NCBI RefSeq assembly: GCF_052161615.1
Contig: NZ_CP197417.1
Location: 3,844,001 to 3,908,000, forward strand
Origin: Aeoliella sp052161615
Lineage (GTDB): Bacteria > Planctomycetota > Planctomycetia > Pirellulales > Lacipirellulaceae
Reading direction: 5' to 3'
DNA length: 64,000 nt
Positions 16,101 to 26,700 of the stretch are shown piece by piece. The translations under genes were made by a program, and so were the position numbers. Position 1 is the stretch's first letter, and each line of letters starts with the position of its first letter. Under the pieces are notes generated by a model, which was given only the letters and a program-made list of their open reading frames with translations, was not told the DNA's origin and ran no database searches.

Positions 16101-17089
16101 CCCATATCCAGGCGACCAACTTGCCGCTGATAGACCTCTCCGCGCGAGTCAACGGCCCCCGCAGCCGCCACGTAACTTGGATCACCCGCATCGAGAGCGG
16201 GACTGCCGGGCATGAGGGCGAAAGTTTCTCTCACACCTCCATTGTCGGCCAATGGACCCAGTTGAGGATTGACGTTCAGCAAGTTGCCTTCGCCCGTGAC
16301 GTTGGCTTCGCTCACATGGGAAAGAACGCTATAGCTTGCGTTCACTCGAGCATTAATATACCCATCGACAATCGAATTTCGGATGATGATCGAATTCGAA
16401 CTGGCTCCGCCTACCTGCTCAACCATGGGCGAGAGCCCATTGGATTTCCCTCCGATAGTGCTATTCTCAATCATTACGCTCCCAGAGCCACCCCACCGAA
16501 TGGCCGTATCATTTGTCCAATCGCTTGCAATGGTAGTGTTGATGATTGTCAGGTCTCTACTATTGCTAATAGCATGTGCGACCCCCGAGCCTCGATTATT
16601 AGCAAAGAAGCTATTCGTAACCGTTAGCTTATAGAGATTGATGATCGGGGTATTGATATTCCCAATGAACGAACAGTTGTCGACCAGGGCATTGCCAGTG
16701 ACGCGTAGGGCGTTCGGAGAGCGGGTGAAAGTTAGACCGCGAAATTCGGAAACTACTTCCGCAGAGGAACTGAGTGACAACAGATTCGACTTGCTATTGC
16801 CATCCAGCGTTATTCCATCCGGAAGTGAAGTTGCATCAATCGAGAGACGGTTTCCAATCGAGATGATGCTGCCGAAGACAATCGTTCCGCCCGAAAGTTC
16901 CGGGGCAAAAACGATCTCGTCGTAATCCGGAGTGCTATTGGCTTGGCCAATCGCGTCGCGAAGAGAGCCTGGCCCCGAGTCGGCCAGCGATTCGACGGTG
17001 TAAGTAGCCAGTAGGCGGCGGTCTTCGAGACGCTCGCAACGTAGACGACGGAAATGAGTCGAACGCATCATTGTCTCGAATTCACGCAC
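13187..17089 (-). CDS. Giant LEPR-XLL surface protein: two beta-helix units with an internal dockerin
   Basis: A 1,300-residue secreted protein. The N-terminus carries the planctomycete LEPR-XLL-type motif (RLRCERLEDRRLLA). Residues ~28-335 are a right-handed beta-helix ending in a choice-of-anchor Q-like module (LGPLADNGGVRETFALMPGSP). A dockerin type I-like pair follows at ~342-394 (GDFNADGSVNLADYTVWRDN, ATGDGQVTADDYSTWKAHFG). A second, longer beta-helix then starts like the first (LPDGITIDPG versus LPDGITLDGN) and ends in another Q-like module. The tail includes VDAVFAELV. No strong ribosome site supports Met1; Met7 or Met8 are alternatives. Likely an adhesin or surface enzyme scaffold; the substrate is unknown. 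Confidence 0.85.
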   Translation of the reverse strand: MREFETMMRSTHFRRLRCERLEDRRLLATYTVESLADSGPGSLRDAIGQANSTPDYDEIVFAPELSGGTIVFGSIISIGNRLSIDATSLPDGITLDGNSKSNLLSLSSSAEVVSEFRGLTFTRSPNALRVTGNALVDNCSFIGNINTPIINLYKLTVTNSFFANNRGSGVAHAISNSRDLTIINTTIASDWTNDTAIRWGGSGSVMIENSTIGGKSNGLSPMVEQVGGASSNSIIIRNSIVDGYINARVNASYSVLSHVSEANVTGEGNLLNVNPQLGPLADNGGVRETFALMPGSPALDAGDPSYVAAAGAVDSRGEVYQRQVGRLDMGAYEAQAVPNFVPGDFNADGSVNLADYTVWRDNLGSVAEPFGLGDATGDGQVTADDYSTWKAHFGFIPTGQSIVVNSLADFNDRNPNNGITTLREALYINMLTGWVDLITFDPALSGGVVHVTYNDIYYAGPGLRIDNPVTIDARMLPDGITIDPGPYMASLRVGNSSLYPFSDYDVTLAGLHIRNGDPSDAKDNFGIEFTQRGKLTFIDGSISDFDSGQLDGGAIRSDGIVEIHNSVIEGINSSGAAIRAYDVRLENSIIRNVGDESKQVLGVSAYFVSLVDSTITEASAGGIYAEKDVLLEQSRVEHNGGNGVIAKGAVSLVESHVSHNLGSRMTVTNKIGGAGIQAIGDVTLVDSHVDFNSYQIGGGTGIGIQTKGRLVGTRSSISGNFTVFLTGSSAAAIYAEGRKANGSPIEATTEAISLDDCVIEGNKSAGSIVHGMGSIGIRDTTVHSNEMTYRTDTFSSVILIGAPSNATLMISDSTLAENITPTDTALTSIIAQVWRTEVTNNQSYLSARRVIDSVISGNSGPGVTSHSNIEIVGTTIRNNGGGILGGDVTIRDSSVVGNQNSHALYGWLVPGIMANNLIAERVVVADNSVTYDGPVPANRLAAGIAARFMLLVDSTIENNSATGAGLSGGIWTERGTIVRSTISGNEAVGDGSRGGGVFAQLGVNLYQSTISGNRVEGTNAQGGGVWTASALSTQSTIAENTAIGEGAAGGGAYVYYSNTASNITGTVLHGNTAPVGPDLLATGVNGVEEQLSVSHSLVGNPDGSSLATGGLGPGNWINVDAMLGPLADNGGPTRTHLPIQGSPLVDAGNPDIAMLPQLVYGSFTFSGDYDQRGEPYTRIIDGGSQTARIDIGAVELQVDPVQELRSSPFSETGILVTPQRSEPNHNEAVDAVFAELVRSEGGMLALLVCDIAESSDARKKLHSVADRKEPFFHQDDSPTEQMVSDPFEELLIAATLGFDS

Positions 17090-17275
17090 GGAACAAGAAG
17101 AGGAAGAAGACGAGCAGAGTCGCGAGAATCAGCGAATGTGTAAATTCAAGCCCTCCGAGTATAGGCAGATTTGCGAACCCAAGCCATCTTGGTCCCCGAA
17201 GATTCTACCCGCTTAGTGGTTTTCACGGATCGGGATGTCGTGCACGGCCTAGCCTGCCCCTAAAAGGAGCCGGTT

Positions 17276-18142
17276 TCACTCGTCCACCCGCGCATCCAGC
17301 CACACCAGATCATTGAACCGATCGACATTCCGCCCCCCTGACCACGCAATGCCACGTAGCAGCAGCAACCTAAACGCGGGGTCGTCGAAGGTCCACATGA
17401 AATGGGCGGGGATGGAAACGAATGCGCGGCCGCCGTTCTTTTCGTAGGTCCAGAACTGCGGGGTTGCTTCGCCCTCTTCTTCGCTGGTTCCCAACAGGCC
17501 GATCTTGCTCGCGTCGCCGCGGAGTCGCCAGTAGGATTCGTCGTGAAGGTTCAATCGTTCGAAGTTGCGAGTGATCGGGTGTTCGCGACCAGCGGAGAAG
17601 TCGATGTCGAGCGGGCCATGGCGATAACCGACGGCGCCGGCTTTGGAGGCGAGTCCAATTCGCTCGGCGAGTTCCACTGCGCGGTCTTCGCCGTTCACGG
17701 CCCAGTGGATGATAACGAGACCTCCACCACGCGAGAGAAACTTGTCGATGAGTGCGGCCCGCTCGGCGTTCCAAGTGCCCTTCTGATAGAACACCATCAC
17801 GTCGGCTTGTTCTGCTTCCTCTGCGGTGGGAAACATCCAGGCGGTCTTCACTTCCGTGTTCGGAGCCTTACCGAGGAGCCGGCTCCAGACTTCTTGCCAC
17901 GCGGGGTAATCGTGCTCGCCTTTGCCATGATCCTTCGGACCCGCAACGAGCAGCACGCGGAGTGATTTCGCGGAGTCGTCTGTTTCGTCCGCGCCGGTGA
18001 GTAGCTTCTCGACTTGCGCCCGACTTCGCGCCGCGGGGGGCGGGCCATCGGCGTAAGTCGGCATGCGGTAGGAAGGTTCCACACCGCAGGCAAATTGGGA
18101 TGCCGCGAGAATAGTGGCCACGAACACAAGCTGGCGGTACAT
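17276..18142 (-). CDS. Secreted ThuA-like domain protein
   Basis: A 288-residue protein with a signal peptide (MYRQLVFVATILAASQFACG). The ThuA-like, class I glutamine amidotransferase-type fold is seen in SLRVLLVAGPKDHGKGEHDY, ADVMVFYQKGTW, FLSRGGGLVIIHWAVNG, HGPLDIDF and RAFVSIPAHFMWTFDDPAFR followed by LLLRGIAWSGG. This family is abundant in Planctomycetes and linked by name to trehalose or other sugar use, but no catalytic activity is established. It is divergent from the peroxiredoxin-like gene, sharing a 93-bp promoter region (18143-18235). Confidence 0.87.
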   Translation of the reverse strand: MYRQLVFVATILAASQFACGVEPSYRMPTYADGPPPAARSRAQVEKLLTGADETDDSAKSLRVLLVAGPKDHGKGEHDYPAWQEVWSRLLGKAPNTEVKTAWMFPTAEEAEQADVMVFYQKGTWNAERAALIDKFLSRGGGLVIIHWAVNGEDRAVELAERIGLASKAGAVGYRHGPLDIDFSAGREHPITRNFERLNLHDESYWRLRGDASKIGLLGTSEEEGEATPQFWTYEKNGGRAFVSIPAHFMWTFDDPAFRLLLLRGIAWSGGRNVDRFNDLVWLDARVDE

Positions 18143-18235
18143 TGAGCTACTCCTACGTGATTCAACTCACCAAGTGGCGATTATAGTCCCGCCGCGCACC
18201 TCCAGTCCAACACCTTAACGCCGGAGTTCACACCG

Positions 18236-18970
18236 ATGCCCGCTCGAAGCTACTGGATGTTCTTCGCCTGTGTCCTTGTCGCATCCACCTCGTTCGCGGC
18301 AGAGCCCGAGGAACCAACGCTCAACGAGCAACTCGAAGAGCTGAGCGAGCAGTCTAAACAGAGGGTTCCCGAGCCAATGCTTCGGACCTTTCAACAGGCG
18401 ATTGAGGAAGTTCGTGAATCGGGCATCGAAGACAAGGCGATGCAGGTGGACGACAAAGCCCCAGACGCCACGCTCGAATCGTGGGATGGAAAGAAGGTGA
18501 CGCTCAGCGATCTCTGGAAAGAGAAACCGCTGGTACTCGTCTGGTATCGCGGTGGCTGGTGTCCTTATTGCAATCTGCAACTGCGGGCCATGCAGAAGAA
18601 ACTGGAAGCCCTTGGCGGCGCGGGTGGTCAACTCGTGGCCATTAGCCCCGAGCTGCCGGAAAACGCCAAGAAGACGGCGGAACAGAATAAGTTAAGTTTC
18701 CCCGTGTTGTGGGATAAAGAAAGCAAGATTGGCAAGGAGTACGGCATTGTGTTCGAGCTGCCCGATGCAATCGCCCCCATGTACCGCGATCGATTGCAGC
18801 TTCCGAAGGTCAATGGGTACGAGAAGCTTGAGCTCCCACTGTCGGCGACCTACGTAATCGACCGCGACGGGGTAATCCGCCACGCCTTCCTCGACGCCGA
18901 CTACACCAAGCGGGCGGAGCCGCAGCAGATCATCGACATGGTTGAGCGGTTATCCAAGCCGCAGCCGTAG
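18236..18970 (+). CDS. Exported peroxiredoxin-like (AhpC/TSA) protein
   Basis: A 244-residue protein with a signal peptide (SYWMFFACVLVASTSFAA). After a helical charged segment (EELSEQSKQRV...), a thioredoxin-fold domain begins at KAPDATLESWDGKKVTLSDL. It carries the active-site motif WYRGGWCPYCNLQL, a CxxC rather than the TxxC of typical peroxiredoxins. The fold continues through LVAISPELPENAKKT and ATYVIDRDGVIRHAF. It probably reduces peroxides or thiols outside the cytoplasm. The CPYC pair also fits an oxidoreductase role. Confidence 0.87.
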   Translation: MPARSYWMFFACVLVASTSFAAEPEEPTLNEQLEELSEQSKQRVPEPMLRTFQQAIEEVRESGIEDKAMQVDDKAPDATLESWDGKKVTLSDLWKEKPLVLVWYRGGWCPYCNLQLRAMQKKLEALGGAGGQLVAISPELPENAKKTAEQNKLSFPVLWDKESKIGKEYGIVFELPDAIAPMYRDRLQLPKVNGYEKLELPLSATYVIDRDGVIRHAFLDADYTKRAEPQQIIDMVERLSKPQP

Positions 18971-19280
18971 GGGACTCGATTCGAAGTGCAAAGTGGTCAC
19001 CGAGCTCCACGCCCTGCCTTTCCCCGCATGAGTGGTGGAAAATTACCCCTACTTCCCGGCATTCGGAGGTTGATTCGCCCCCCTTATCCATTGCGTTTTC
19101 GGCTTTCCGAAACTATGGTAACCGGTTGCAGCCGGGGCCCGGCGGCGACTTGTTCGCCTTCCGGGGGGGTTGCTCGGCCGCAAGGGATTGTGTCTCGCGT
19201 GCCGTGGTGCCTTCTTGTGATTCGCCGGCCGGGATGTGCCGGGCGAGTTCCAGACTACTCCTCTTGGGTGGGGTGTTTCG
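18971..19280. other. Intergenic region, no gene supported
   Basis: About 310 bp upstream of a giant surface-protein gene. Short frames here have no recognisable product. It probably holds the promoter and 5' leader of the downstream gene; I see no convincing -35/-10 pair. Confidence 0.5.
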
Positions 19281-22200
19281 ATGCGGCCGTATTGCGCTCG
19301 GTTCGTGGGGATGGTATGCGCGTTGGTAGCGCTGCTCACAGTCCATCCAATGGCAATTGCCCTTGATCGTACATGGATCGGTGGAAACGTCGACTGGGTG
19401 GATGCGGGCTCGTCTGCCAACTGGACCCCCGCCGACGAACCCGACTCGGACGACACCGCGATCTTCAACACCAGCAACTCGGTAAGCCTAGGTTCGAACA
19501 ACGCGGTGAACGGCCTTACGTTGTCCGGCGGCATCGACCTGTTCACGAACGAGTTTGACCTCGCAGTCGATGGCCTGGTGCAACTGTCGGGGGCTAGCAC
19601 TTTTCTGACAGTTAACGAAGCAGCGGGCAGCGTTACTGCCGACGATGTCTTGATTAACTCGGGGAGCTTTCTAGAGCTTGCGGGCGGTGAATTGGTGATG
19701 GACGAGGAGGTCGGCTCGGCTCTGATCGACCTGAACGTAGGGGGAACACTACAAGGCACCGGCATCATCACTTTCGCCGACAATCCCGGCGTGGCGTCAC
19801 TGTTGCTGGTGAACGATGGCACGCTGACGGCCCTCTCGCGCCCCGCGATCATCTTCTCACCACCCCCTGTGGGAACGCTCACGATTTCGGACGTCGGCGT
19901 CAATGGTCGCATTGATCTCGACGGCACCGGCGAAGCCGGCATTGTCAATGTTAATCGGAATCAAAGTCTAATTACGGAGATTCCGTTGTTCGACACCTTC
20001 AACGGAACATTGAACTTATTCCACAACTCAACCTTTCAATTCGACTCTACGTTCACGCTCGGAACGGGGGGTTCCATAGCTGTGAACAATGGATTCGTCG
20101 ATGGTGGATTGTTCGACGACACGCTGGCCGACATCTCCTATATCGATAGCGCCCAACTGTCTCAGAGTGGTGGAACCATCAACGTAGCGGATACCGATGG
20201 TACGCTGCAGATCGATGCTGCGTTTACGATGAGCGGTGGCACGTTTACCAACAGCGGCACCGCCATCTTCAACGGCGTTACCAGCATCACCACAGCATCT
20301 GGCTACAGTCCCGCTAGTCTCAACGCCCAGACAATTGTCAACGCCAACTTCACCATCAACGACGGCACGACCAACTTCAACTGGGACGGCAACGGTGCCG
20401 CCGATACCACGGTAAACAATGGCAGCCTTTTGTCGATTACCGCCATGCAGATCGACACCGGCGATAACACCTTCGGTGGCGATATCACTCTGAACGACGC
20501 GAGCGATCTCACCGTCAATGTCACAGGCACTACCTGGACATTGGCAGGGGCGCTCCACAAGAACGACGCCGGCGTCTCCGTCGTCAGCGGCGACCGAATC
20601 GTGATCGCAGGAGCCGTGAACGTTAACGAAGGCACGCTCGACATGCCCGCCGTGACGACCTCCGCGAGTGCGGCCATAGATGTTGTCGGCACGCTCACGC
20701 TAGGAAGCGCATCGGAATTCGCCGGGGGAGATATCGACGGCATGGGGCTCTTGCGAATGGAGGGGACTTCCACGGTAACAGCCGACACGGTGATCTCGGT
20801 CGACACGTTCGACTGGGACGGTCTGGGTACTGGGACGACGCATACGATCAACAGCGGGGTTACCTTTGCTGTCTCGACTTTGACCATGGACAGTGATGGC
20901 GACATGGACGACCCCATCACGCTGGCTGGTGCCGACTCGGCACTGCTGGTCAATGCGCTCAGCGAGTGGACCATGACCGCGGCGATCAACTCGAACAACG
21001 CCGGCGTCGGCACAGCATTGATTGGCGGCGCCTCGCGGATGATACTCAGTGGTGCGGGGGCAGTTTTCAATGTTAATGGCGATACGAACGTCGGTGGCGC
21101 CATCACCTACGGCCCCGCCTCGACGACGAGCATTGACGCTGGTTTTACCTTGGATTCCGTTGGGGCCCCCACGCCAATCTACGCGGGCGGCACCATCACG
21201 GGGGCCGGGACCTACTCGCCCGGGTCCACCAACTCAGTGACCGCAAATTCGACCATCAGTGTCGCCTCGTTCGCCTTCGACGGTGGAACTTGGACCATCG
21301 AGCCAGGGGCAATGCTCACCGTGAACGTCACCGATTACGACACCGTGGGCGTCAATTCCTTCACCAACACGATCACGCTCAACAATGGCGACATCAGTGT
21401 GACGACGGGCGACGCCGAGTTCATTATGAACGGTGTGTTGAATATGAACTCGTCGGAACCGGGGGAAATCACCCTCTGGACCGGCGAGCCTTTGGATATT
21501 GGCAACGACGTGGGAGCCGTGGATGCGGACCTAAACGTCACAGGAACCCAGCAATCGCAGATCGGGGCGCCCGTCGACTTCAATTCCGACGCGGATGTCG
21601 ACATAGCCGCTGGAGCCACGTTAAGTCTGCTTGCGAGCGCCGACTTTAACACGGTCAACGGCTTGAACAACGCCCAGTTCACAGGTGCCGGACGAATCAA
21701 TTTTAGCGGTGTCGTCAACGTCAACGAGGCCGTCACGTTTGACATGGTTGGCGGCCAGGTTGATCTCGATGGGTTGGACTCGGTTGGCGACTTGGTCAAC
21801 GTCGACGCGCCGCTGACCATCAACGCCAAGACGCTTGCAGACTTCGGTCGCCTTAACGGCGGTGGTGGTGTCAACACGCTTGACATCAACAACAGCGTCG
21901 GTACGGGTGTGCTCACGGTGAACCTCGATGACCCATCCGCGAAGTGGACACTCAACGGCCCCGGCCAGATGAACCTGGTGAACGACAACACCGACGCCAC
22001 CCTGCTCGCTGGCAGCGATGTGAACATCAACGGCACGCTTAACGTGACTGGCGATGTTCGCACGACGGCCCGACTCGACATCGCAGGGAACGTCAACATC
22101 AACACCGCCGGTCAACCGCTACGACTTAGTGGCGGCGACAACATGAGCGATTTCAACACGATTGTTGGTGGCACCATCAGCGGCGCGGGCATCTTGGGCG

Positions 22201-23672
22201 CCGACGATGGCAAAGCCCTCGTCGGGTTCGGCACGATTAACACGAGCATTGACTTTGATGCCGCATCGAATCTGTTCGCCGACAATGGCACATTGACCAT
22301 CGCCGGCGCTATCGTCGATGTCGCCCGCATCGGAACGAATGACGTTGATGGCGTGCTTAACGTCGTCAACGCCTGGAATACTGTTGTCGCGAGTTTCGTC
22401 ACCCTCGAAGGGGGGACGATCCAGGGCGGGACAATGACGATCGACAATGGCAATGGGGTCTCGGGGGAAGGCTTGGTTGCCTCGCGCGTCATCAATAACA
22501 CACGTCTTCGGGCCTCAGGTGGCGTACTCGTTGCACAGACGGCTGGCAACGACAACGACTGGGATGGTGCTGCCGGGGCCGGCGTGCTCGCAGCGATTAA
22601 TGTCGGAACGCTCGAATTGCGCGACGTAGGTGCGGCCTTTGGCTTTACGGGCACCGTCGAAGCATCAACAGGCAGTCGGGTTTTTGCCAATGGTTTTGCC
22701 TTGGACTTCAACCCGGGATCTACGCTCGACTTGACCGGTGCGACCTACGAGGCGACCAGCAGCACGGATATCGGCGGGACCGTTACCATCGGTTCAGGAG
22801 TGGCATCGACCATCAAGGTCCAAAACAACTTCTTCCTCACCTTCGAAACTGGTAGCGCAACTACGCTCGATGGAAACCTTCAGCTCCAAAACAACAATAT
22901 CAACATCGAGGCCGGTGCCACGTTCAGCGGCGCTGGCGCTTTGGTAATCGACGAGCCCAGCCACGCGGTGCTTGATAACGGCTCGACCGTGAACGTCCTG
23001 CTCGTTAACGAGGGGGCCATTCGCCCGGGAAACTCCGAGGGCATTGGTACCGCAACGGTTAAAGACTACAGCCAAGCGAGCACCGGCGAGCTCTTTGTCG
23101 AAGTTGCAGGCACGCTCCCCAATCAGTTCGATCGTATCCAGACGTCCGGCGTCGCGCAGGTCGATGGCTATCTCAACATCGACATCGATGGGGGCTTCGT
23201 CCCCGTCATTGGCAACACCTTTGATATTATCTCCACGGTGTTTGGCGTTTCGGGATCGTTCGACACCATCGACTCGTCGGGCATGCCGGCTGGTGTGGCG
23301 TTTGCGGTCAGTTACTTGCCAAACGCGGTCCGGCTGACCGCCGTTGCCAAACCGCTCTTCGAAGCCGACTTCGACGAGGATGGCGACGTCGACGCCACTG
23401 ACTACGTCATTTGGAAAGGTGCCTTCGGCCTCAACCAACTTGGGGACGCCAATGGCGACAACATCACCAACATCGCGGACTACACGGTGTGGCGCGATCA
23501 ACTGGGGTCAGGGCCCATGGTTGGTCCCGGCTCCTTGGTTGGGGCCTCGCAAGTGCCGGAACCTGGCGCGGCACTACTGGGTATCGCGGCGATTGTTGGC
23601 TTGTGCGGAGTCGTACGAAGGTGCCCGCGAGTTCGATTCAATTCAGGCCCAGGAAGACCGTCCGCAGCGTGA
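19281..23672 (+). CDS. Giant beta-strand-repeat surface protein with dockerin and PEP-CTERM
   Basis: A protein of about 1,463 residues. The ATG at 19281 is chosen because it begins a clean signal peptide (MRPYCARFVGMVCALVALL...); the frame can extend 15 residues upstream without signal-like sequence. The body is repetitive Gly/Asn/Thr/Asp-rich beta structure of the autotransporter-like type (LTLSGGIDLFTNEFDLAVDG, SGGTFTNSGTAIFNGV). Near the C-terminus is a dockerin-like pair (DFDEDGDVDATDYVIWKGAF, DANGDNITNIADYTVWRDQL), then a PEP-CTERM signal (VPEPGAALLGIAAIVGL) and a basic tail. It is exported and processed by an exosortase encoded elsewhere. First of three such genes in a row. Confidence 0.85.
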   Translation: MRPYCARFVGMVCALVALLTVHPMAIALDRTWIGGNVDWVDAGSSANWTPADEPDSDDTAIFNTSNSVSLGSNNAVNGLTLSGGIDLFTNEFDLAVDGLVQLSGASTFLTVNEAAGSVTADDVLINSGSFLELAGGELVMDEEVGSALIDLNVGGTLQGTGIITFADNPGVASLLLVNDGTLTALSRPAIIFSPPPVGTLTISDVGVNGRIDLDGTGEAGIVNVNRNQSLITEIPLFDTFNGTLNLFHNSTFQFDSTFTLGTGGSIAVNNGFVDGGLFDDTLADISYIDSAQLSQSGGTINVADTDGTLQIDAAFTMSGGTFTNSGTAIFNGVTSITTASGYSPASLNAQTIVNANFTINDGTTNFNWDGNGAADTTVNNGSLLSITAMQIDTGDNTFGGDITLNDASDLTVNVTGTTWTLAGALHKNDAGVSVVSGDRIVIAGAVNVNEGTLDMPAVTTSASAAIDVVGTLTLGSASEFAGGDIDGMGLLRMEGTSTVTADTVISVDTFDWDGLGTGTTHTINSGVTFAVSTLTMDSDGDMDDPITLAGADSALLVNALSEWTMTAAINSNNAGVGTALIGGASRMILSGAGAVFNVNGDTNVGGAITYGPASTTSIDAGFTLDSVGAPTPIYAGGTITGAGTYSPGSTNSVTANSTISVASFAFDGGTWTIEPGAMLTVNVTDYDTVGVNSFTNTITLNNGDISVTTGDAEFIMNGVLNMNSSEPGEITLWTGEPLDIGNDVGAVDADLNVTGTQQSQIGAPVDFNSDADVDIAAGATLSLLASADFNTVNGLNNAQFTGAGRINFSGVVNVNEAVTFDMVGGQVDLDGLDSVGDLVNVDAPLTINAKTLADFGRLNGGGGVNTLDINNSVGTGVLTVNLDDPSAKWTLNGPGQMNLVNDNTDATLLAGSDVNINGTLNVTGDVRTTARLDIAGNVNINTAGQPLRLSGGDNMSDFNTIVGGTISGAGILGADDGKALVGFGTINTSIDFDAASNLFADNGTLTIAGAIVDVARIGTNDVDGVLNVVNAWNTVVASFVTLEGGTIQGGTMTIDNGNGVSGEGLVASRVINNTRLRASGGVLVAQTAGNDNDWDGAAGAGVLAAINVGTLELRDVGAAFGFTGTVEASTGSRVFANGFALDFNPGSTLDLTGATYEATSSTDIGGTVTIGSGVASTIKVQNNFFLTFETGSATTLDGNLQLQNNNINIEAGATFSGAGALVIDEPSHAVLDNGSTVNVLLVNEGAIRPGNSEGIGTATVKDYSQASTGELFVEVAGTLPNQFDRIQTSGVAQVDGYLNIDIDGGFVPVIGNTFDIISTVFGVSGSFDTIDSSGMPAGVAFAVSYLPNAVRLTAVAKPLFEADFDEDGDVDATDYVIWKGAFGLNQLGDANGDNITNIADYTVWRDQLGSGPMVGPGSLVGASQVPEPGAALLGIAAIVGLCGVVRRCPRVRFNSGPGRPSAA

Positions 23673-23774
23673 GTCCCTACTCAGCGTGATAGGGAGCACG
23701 CGACACGTTCATCTTCCTCCGCACGACAGGCGAAGCGTTCGTTCTAACCAAATCACCTCCTTGCGGATTGCAAA

Positions 23775-26700
23775 ATGAATCAGCGAACTCTCGCCCGTAT
23801 CGAAAAGTTTCACGGGATGCGTCGTACTCTAACTTTCTCGTTTGCGTTGACGCTCGTGGTCTTGGCGACGATCGGCACCTCCGCCCGAGCGGAGCAAGAG
23901 CTCTGGTACGGCACCTTCAGTAGCGATTGGTGGACCGCCGGTAACTGGTTGGGGATCGGGATACCCGAACCGACGGATACGGTCTTCTTTGGCAGCCATA
24001 GCCACATTCTGCGGGCCACGGTCAACCTTGATGCCGACGCCACCATCTTGGGGTTGAACACTAGCTATCACCCGCCAGACATGGAGTATGTCTTTCAGCG
24101 CACTAATAATTCGGTGCTGACGGTCACGGGTAGTTCCGAATTCGACAACCTCGCTTCGGGAATCCCCAACTCCGTGACGTTGAACGGCTTTCACCTGAAC
24201 ACGAGCAACCTCAGCGTCCAAGGATTCACGCGACTCAACGTGCAGAACAACGCGCGAGTGGTGTTCACGAACATTCTCTCCATCGACCCAGCGGCGGAGC
24301 TGAGCGTCACCACCGGAACGCTGGAGATGGGGTTTGAATCGCGAGCTGAAATATCCGGGAAATTAAGCATCGGCCAGAATACGACGCTCGGACAAAGAAC
24401 GCTTATTCGGGCTTTAGCGCCGACCAGCTTGGTGTCCATCAATAACGGGTTCAACTTCAACAACGCTTCCGAGGTGCTCATCGCCAACGGGGCCGATGTC
24501 TTCGGTAATGGGTATATTGACATCGGCAACACGGGCTCCAGCACCGTTAGCATCAAAGGCGCCGGTAGCACGTGGACAGCGGGCGGCACGAGTGACTGGG
24601 GCCGAACCCCAACGGGTAATGCAACGGTTAAGCTGGAGAACGGCGGGCAGGCGACGCTTTTTAATCTTCGCATGGGCGAAGGCGGTGGAACCTCGTCCGT
24701 CACCGTCACCCAAGGAGCCTATCTAACCGTGGACGGCGCCTTCACCGCGGGGGGCACCGCAGCCGATCGAATCGTCCTTCTAAACGCCGGTAATCCGGCT
24801 CTTTTTGGCAACGAGAACTTCGTCACCTTCAATGGCACGAGTACGTTCAACAACAAGGCCGTTCTGGACTCCGACCTCAATTCAACGATTAGCTTCAATC
24901 AGAACGCCACCTTCAACGAGGGGAGCCGATTCGAACGAGCCTTCGGCAGCACGCTCAACATCGCCAGCGGCAAGAAGCTGATTATTAACGAAGGCGTGTA
25001 TCAGGACTCGAACACCGGCGGGCAGGAACTCGCTGCTGGCGCCGGCATCGAAGTCCGCGGCACCTTAGCCCGGTTCAACGTGGCCGACAACTTCGATATC
25101 GGCGCAGGCTCGCTGCTGGTCGAGTTGAACGGCCAGGTCAACTCGCCCAGCGAGGCCACTATCACCGACTGGGGCTCCGCACCGTTGGACGTGATGACCG
25201 CCGACATTCGAACGGGGGGGCGGGTCAACATCGGCGACCTCCGCATTGCTTCCGCGGGATCGGCGACCGTCAACATCGCCTCGGGAGGGCAACTTAACCC
25301 CCGCAATCTCGTTACCGGCGGCCAGCCAGGAGCTTCCGCCAACCTGTTCTTCGACGGCGGTCAGGCGAACATCTCGGGCGACGCGAATCTTGGGCAAGGA
25401 ACGGTATTCACGATCAGCGATCCCGTTGGCGACTTTTCGGCGCAAACCGGCAACGTAGCGATCGTCGGCGACCTGAATCTCACCGGCAACGCCCAGCTGG
25501 CCACCGTGGGTGTCGATCCGGGACTCAACATTCTGGGGAATCTCAACACCGGCACTGGCACGCAAATCCAAACCGGTGGTAACACGTTCTTCGGCGTCGG
25601 GCAGTCGGCCACGCTGAATGGCGGCACCGTGTCGCTCCTCGGCGCCTCGAAGATGAACGTCACCGACAACCTCACCCTCGGCGTCGTCGGCGGCGGAGCG
25701 GGCAGCCTCACCATCAATCCCGGTACGCGTCTCAACGTCGGCGACTTGGCCTCCACTATTGTCGACAACAGCTACAGCTACGTTGAAGACTCGAGCAGCA
25801 ACGCCACTAACGGCGGAACCATCTTCGTCCGCAACGGCGCCACGCTCACCAACAGCAATTCGGGTTTCAGCGTCGGCGAAAACGCTGGGAAGAGCGGCCG
25901 CATCGTGGTCTTTGGCACCGGCTCGACCGTCAATGACACGACGACCTACCTCGGCTACGCAGGCACAGGAACCCTCAACATCGATAGCGGTGGAAAGTAC
26001 GTCTCCGACGGTGCGGAGCTTGGTACCGCAGGCGGCGCGGCGGTCGTCACGATCGACGGAGCCGGCAGCCGGATGAAGGCCAACCGCGGTCTCCGGATCG
26101 AAGGGAACGGTAGCTCGATCACTACCACCGCTGGTGGAGCGGTCCAGGTGGGCAACAGCACCTCCGGGCCGTTCGCCACCGATCGATTGATTGTCGGCGA
26201 CAGCACTGCCAATGCCGCGGGCCACCTCATCGTCTCCAGCGGCAGCAGGCTCAACCACCATTCGGTAGCCCCCATTGCTCCCAACGCCAATACCTCCGGC
26301 ACGGTCGTCGTCACCGGCGAGAATTCTCGCTTCGACGTCGGCGGTATTCTTTTCTTAGGTTTCACCGGCGGCAGCGGCGATCTCCAGGTGCTGGCCGGCG
26401 GACGCGTCGGAGCACCGCTAGTCGACATCTCCGGATCCACCCCGGCCAGTCAAAGCAAGATCACCGTGAGCGGACCAAGCTCGCTGCTCGCCGTCGGCGA
26501 CGCGATCAAAGTCGGCAACGAAGGCTTCGGCGCGATCAACATCCAGAACGGCGGTGCGGTCACCTCTCTCAACACCAATGCGGGCCTCGGCGAAACCGGC
26601 TCGGGCGCCATCAACATCGACGGTGCCAACAGCGTGCTGCGGGCTACGAGCAACCTCGGGCTGGACCGTGCCAGTTCCCTCACCCTCACCAGCGGCGGCA

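Noticed and set aside
25065..26261. A 398-codon minus-strand gene
   Set aside because: It lies wholly opposite a plus-strand surface-protein gene, has low-complexity composition and no family features. It is a shadow frame typical of GC-rich coding DNA.
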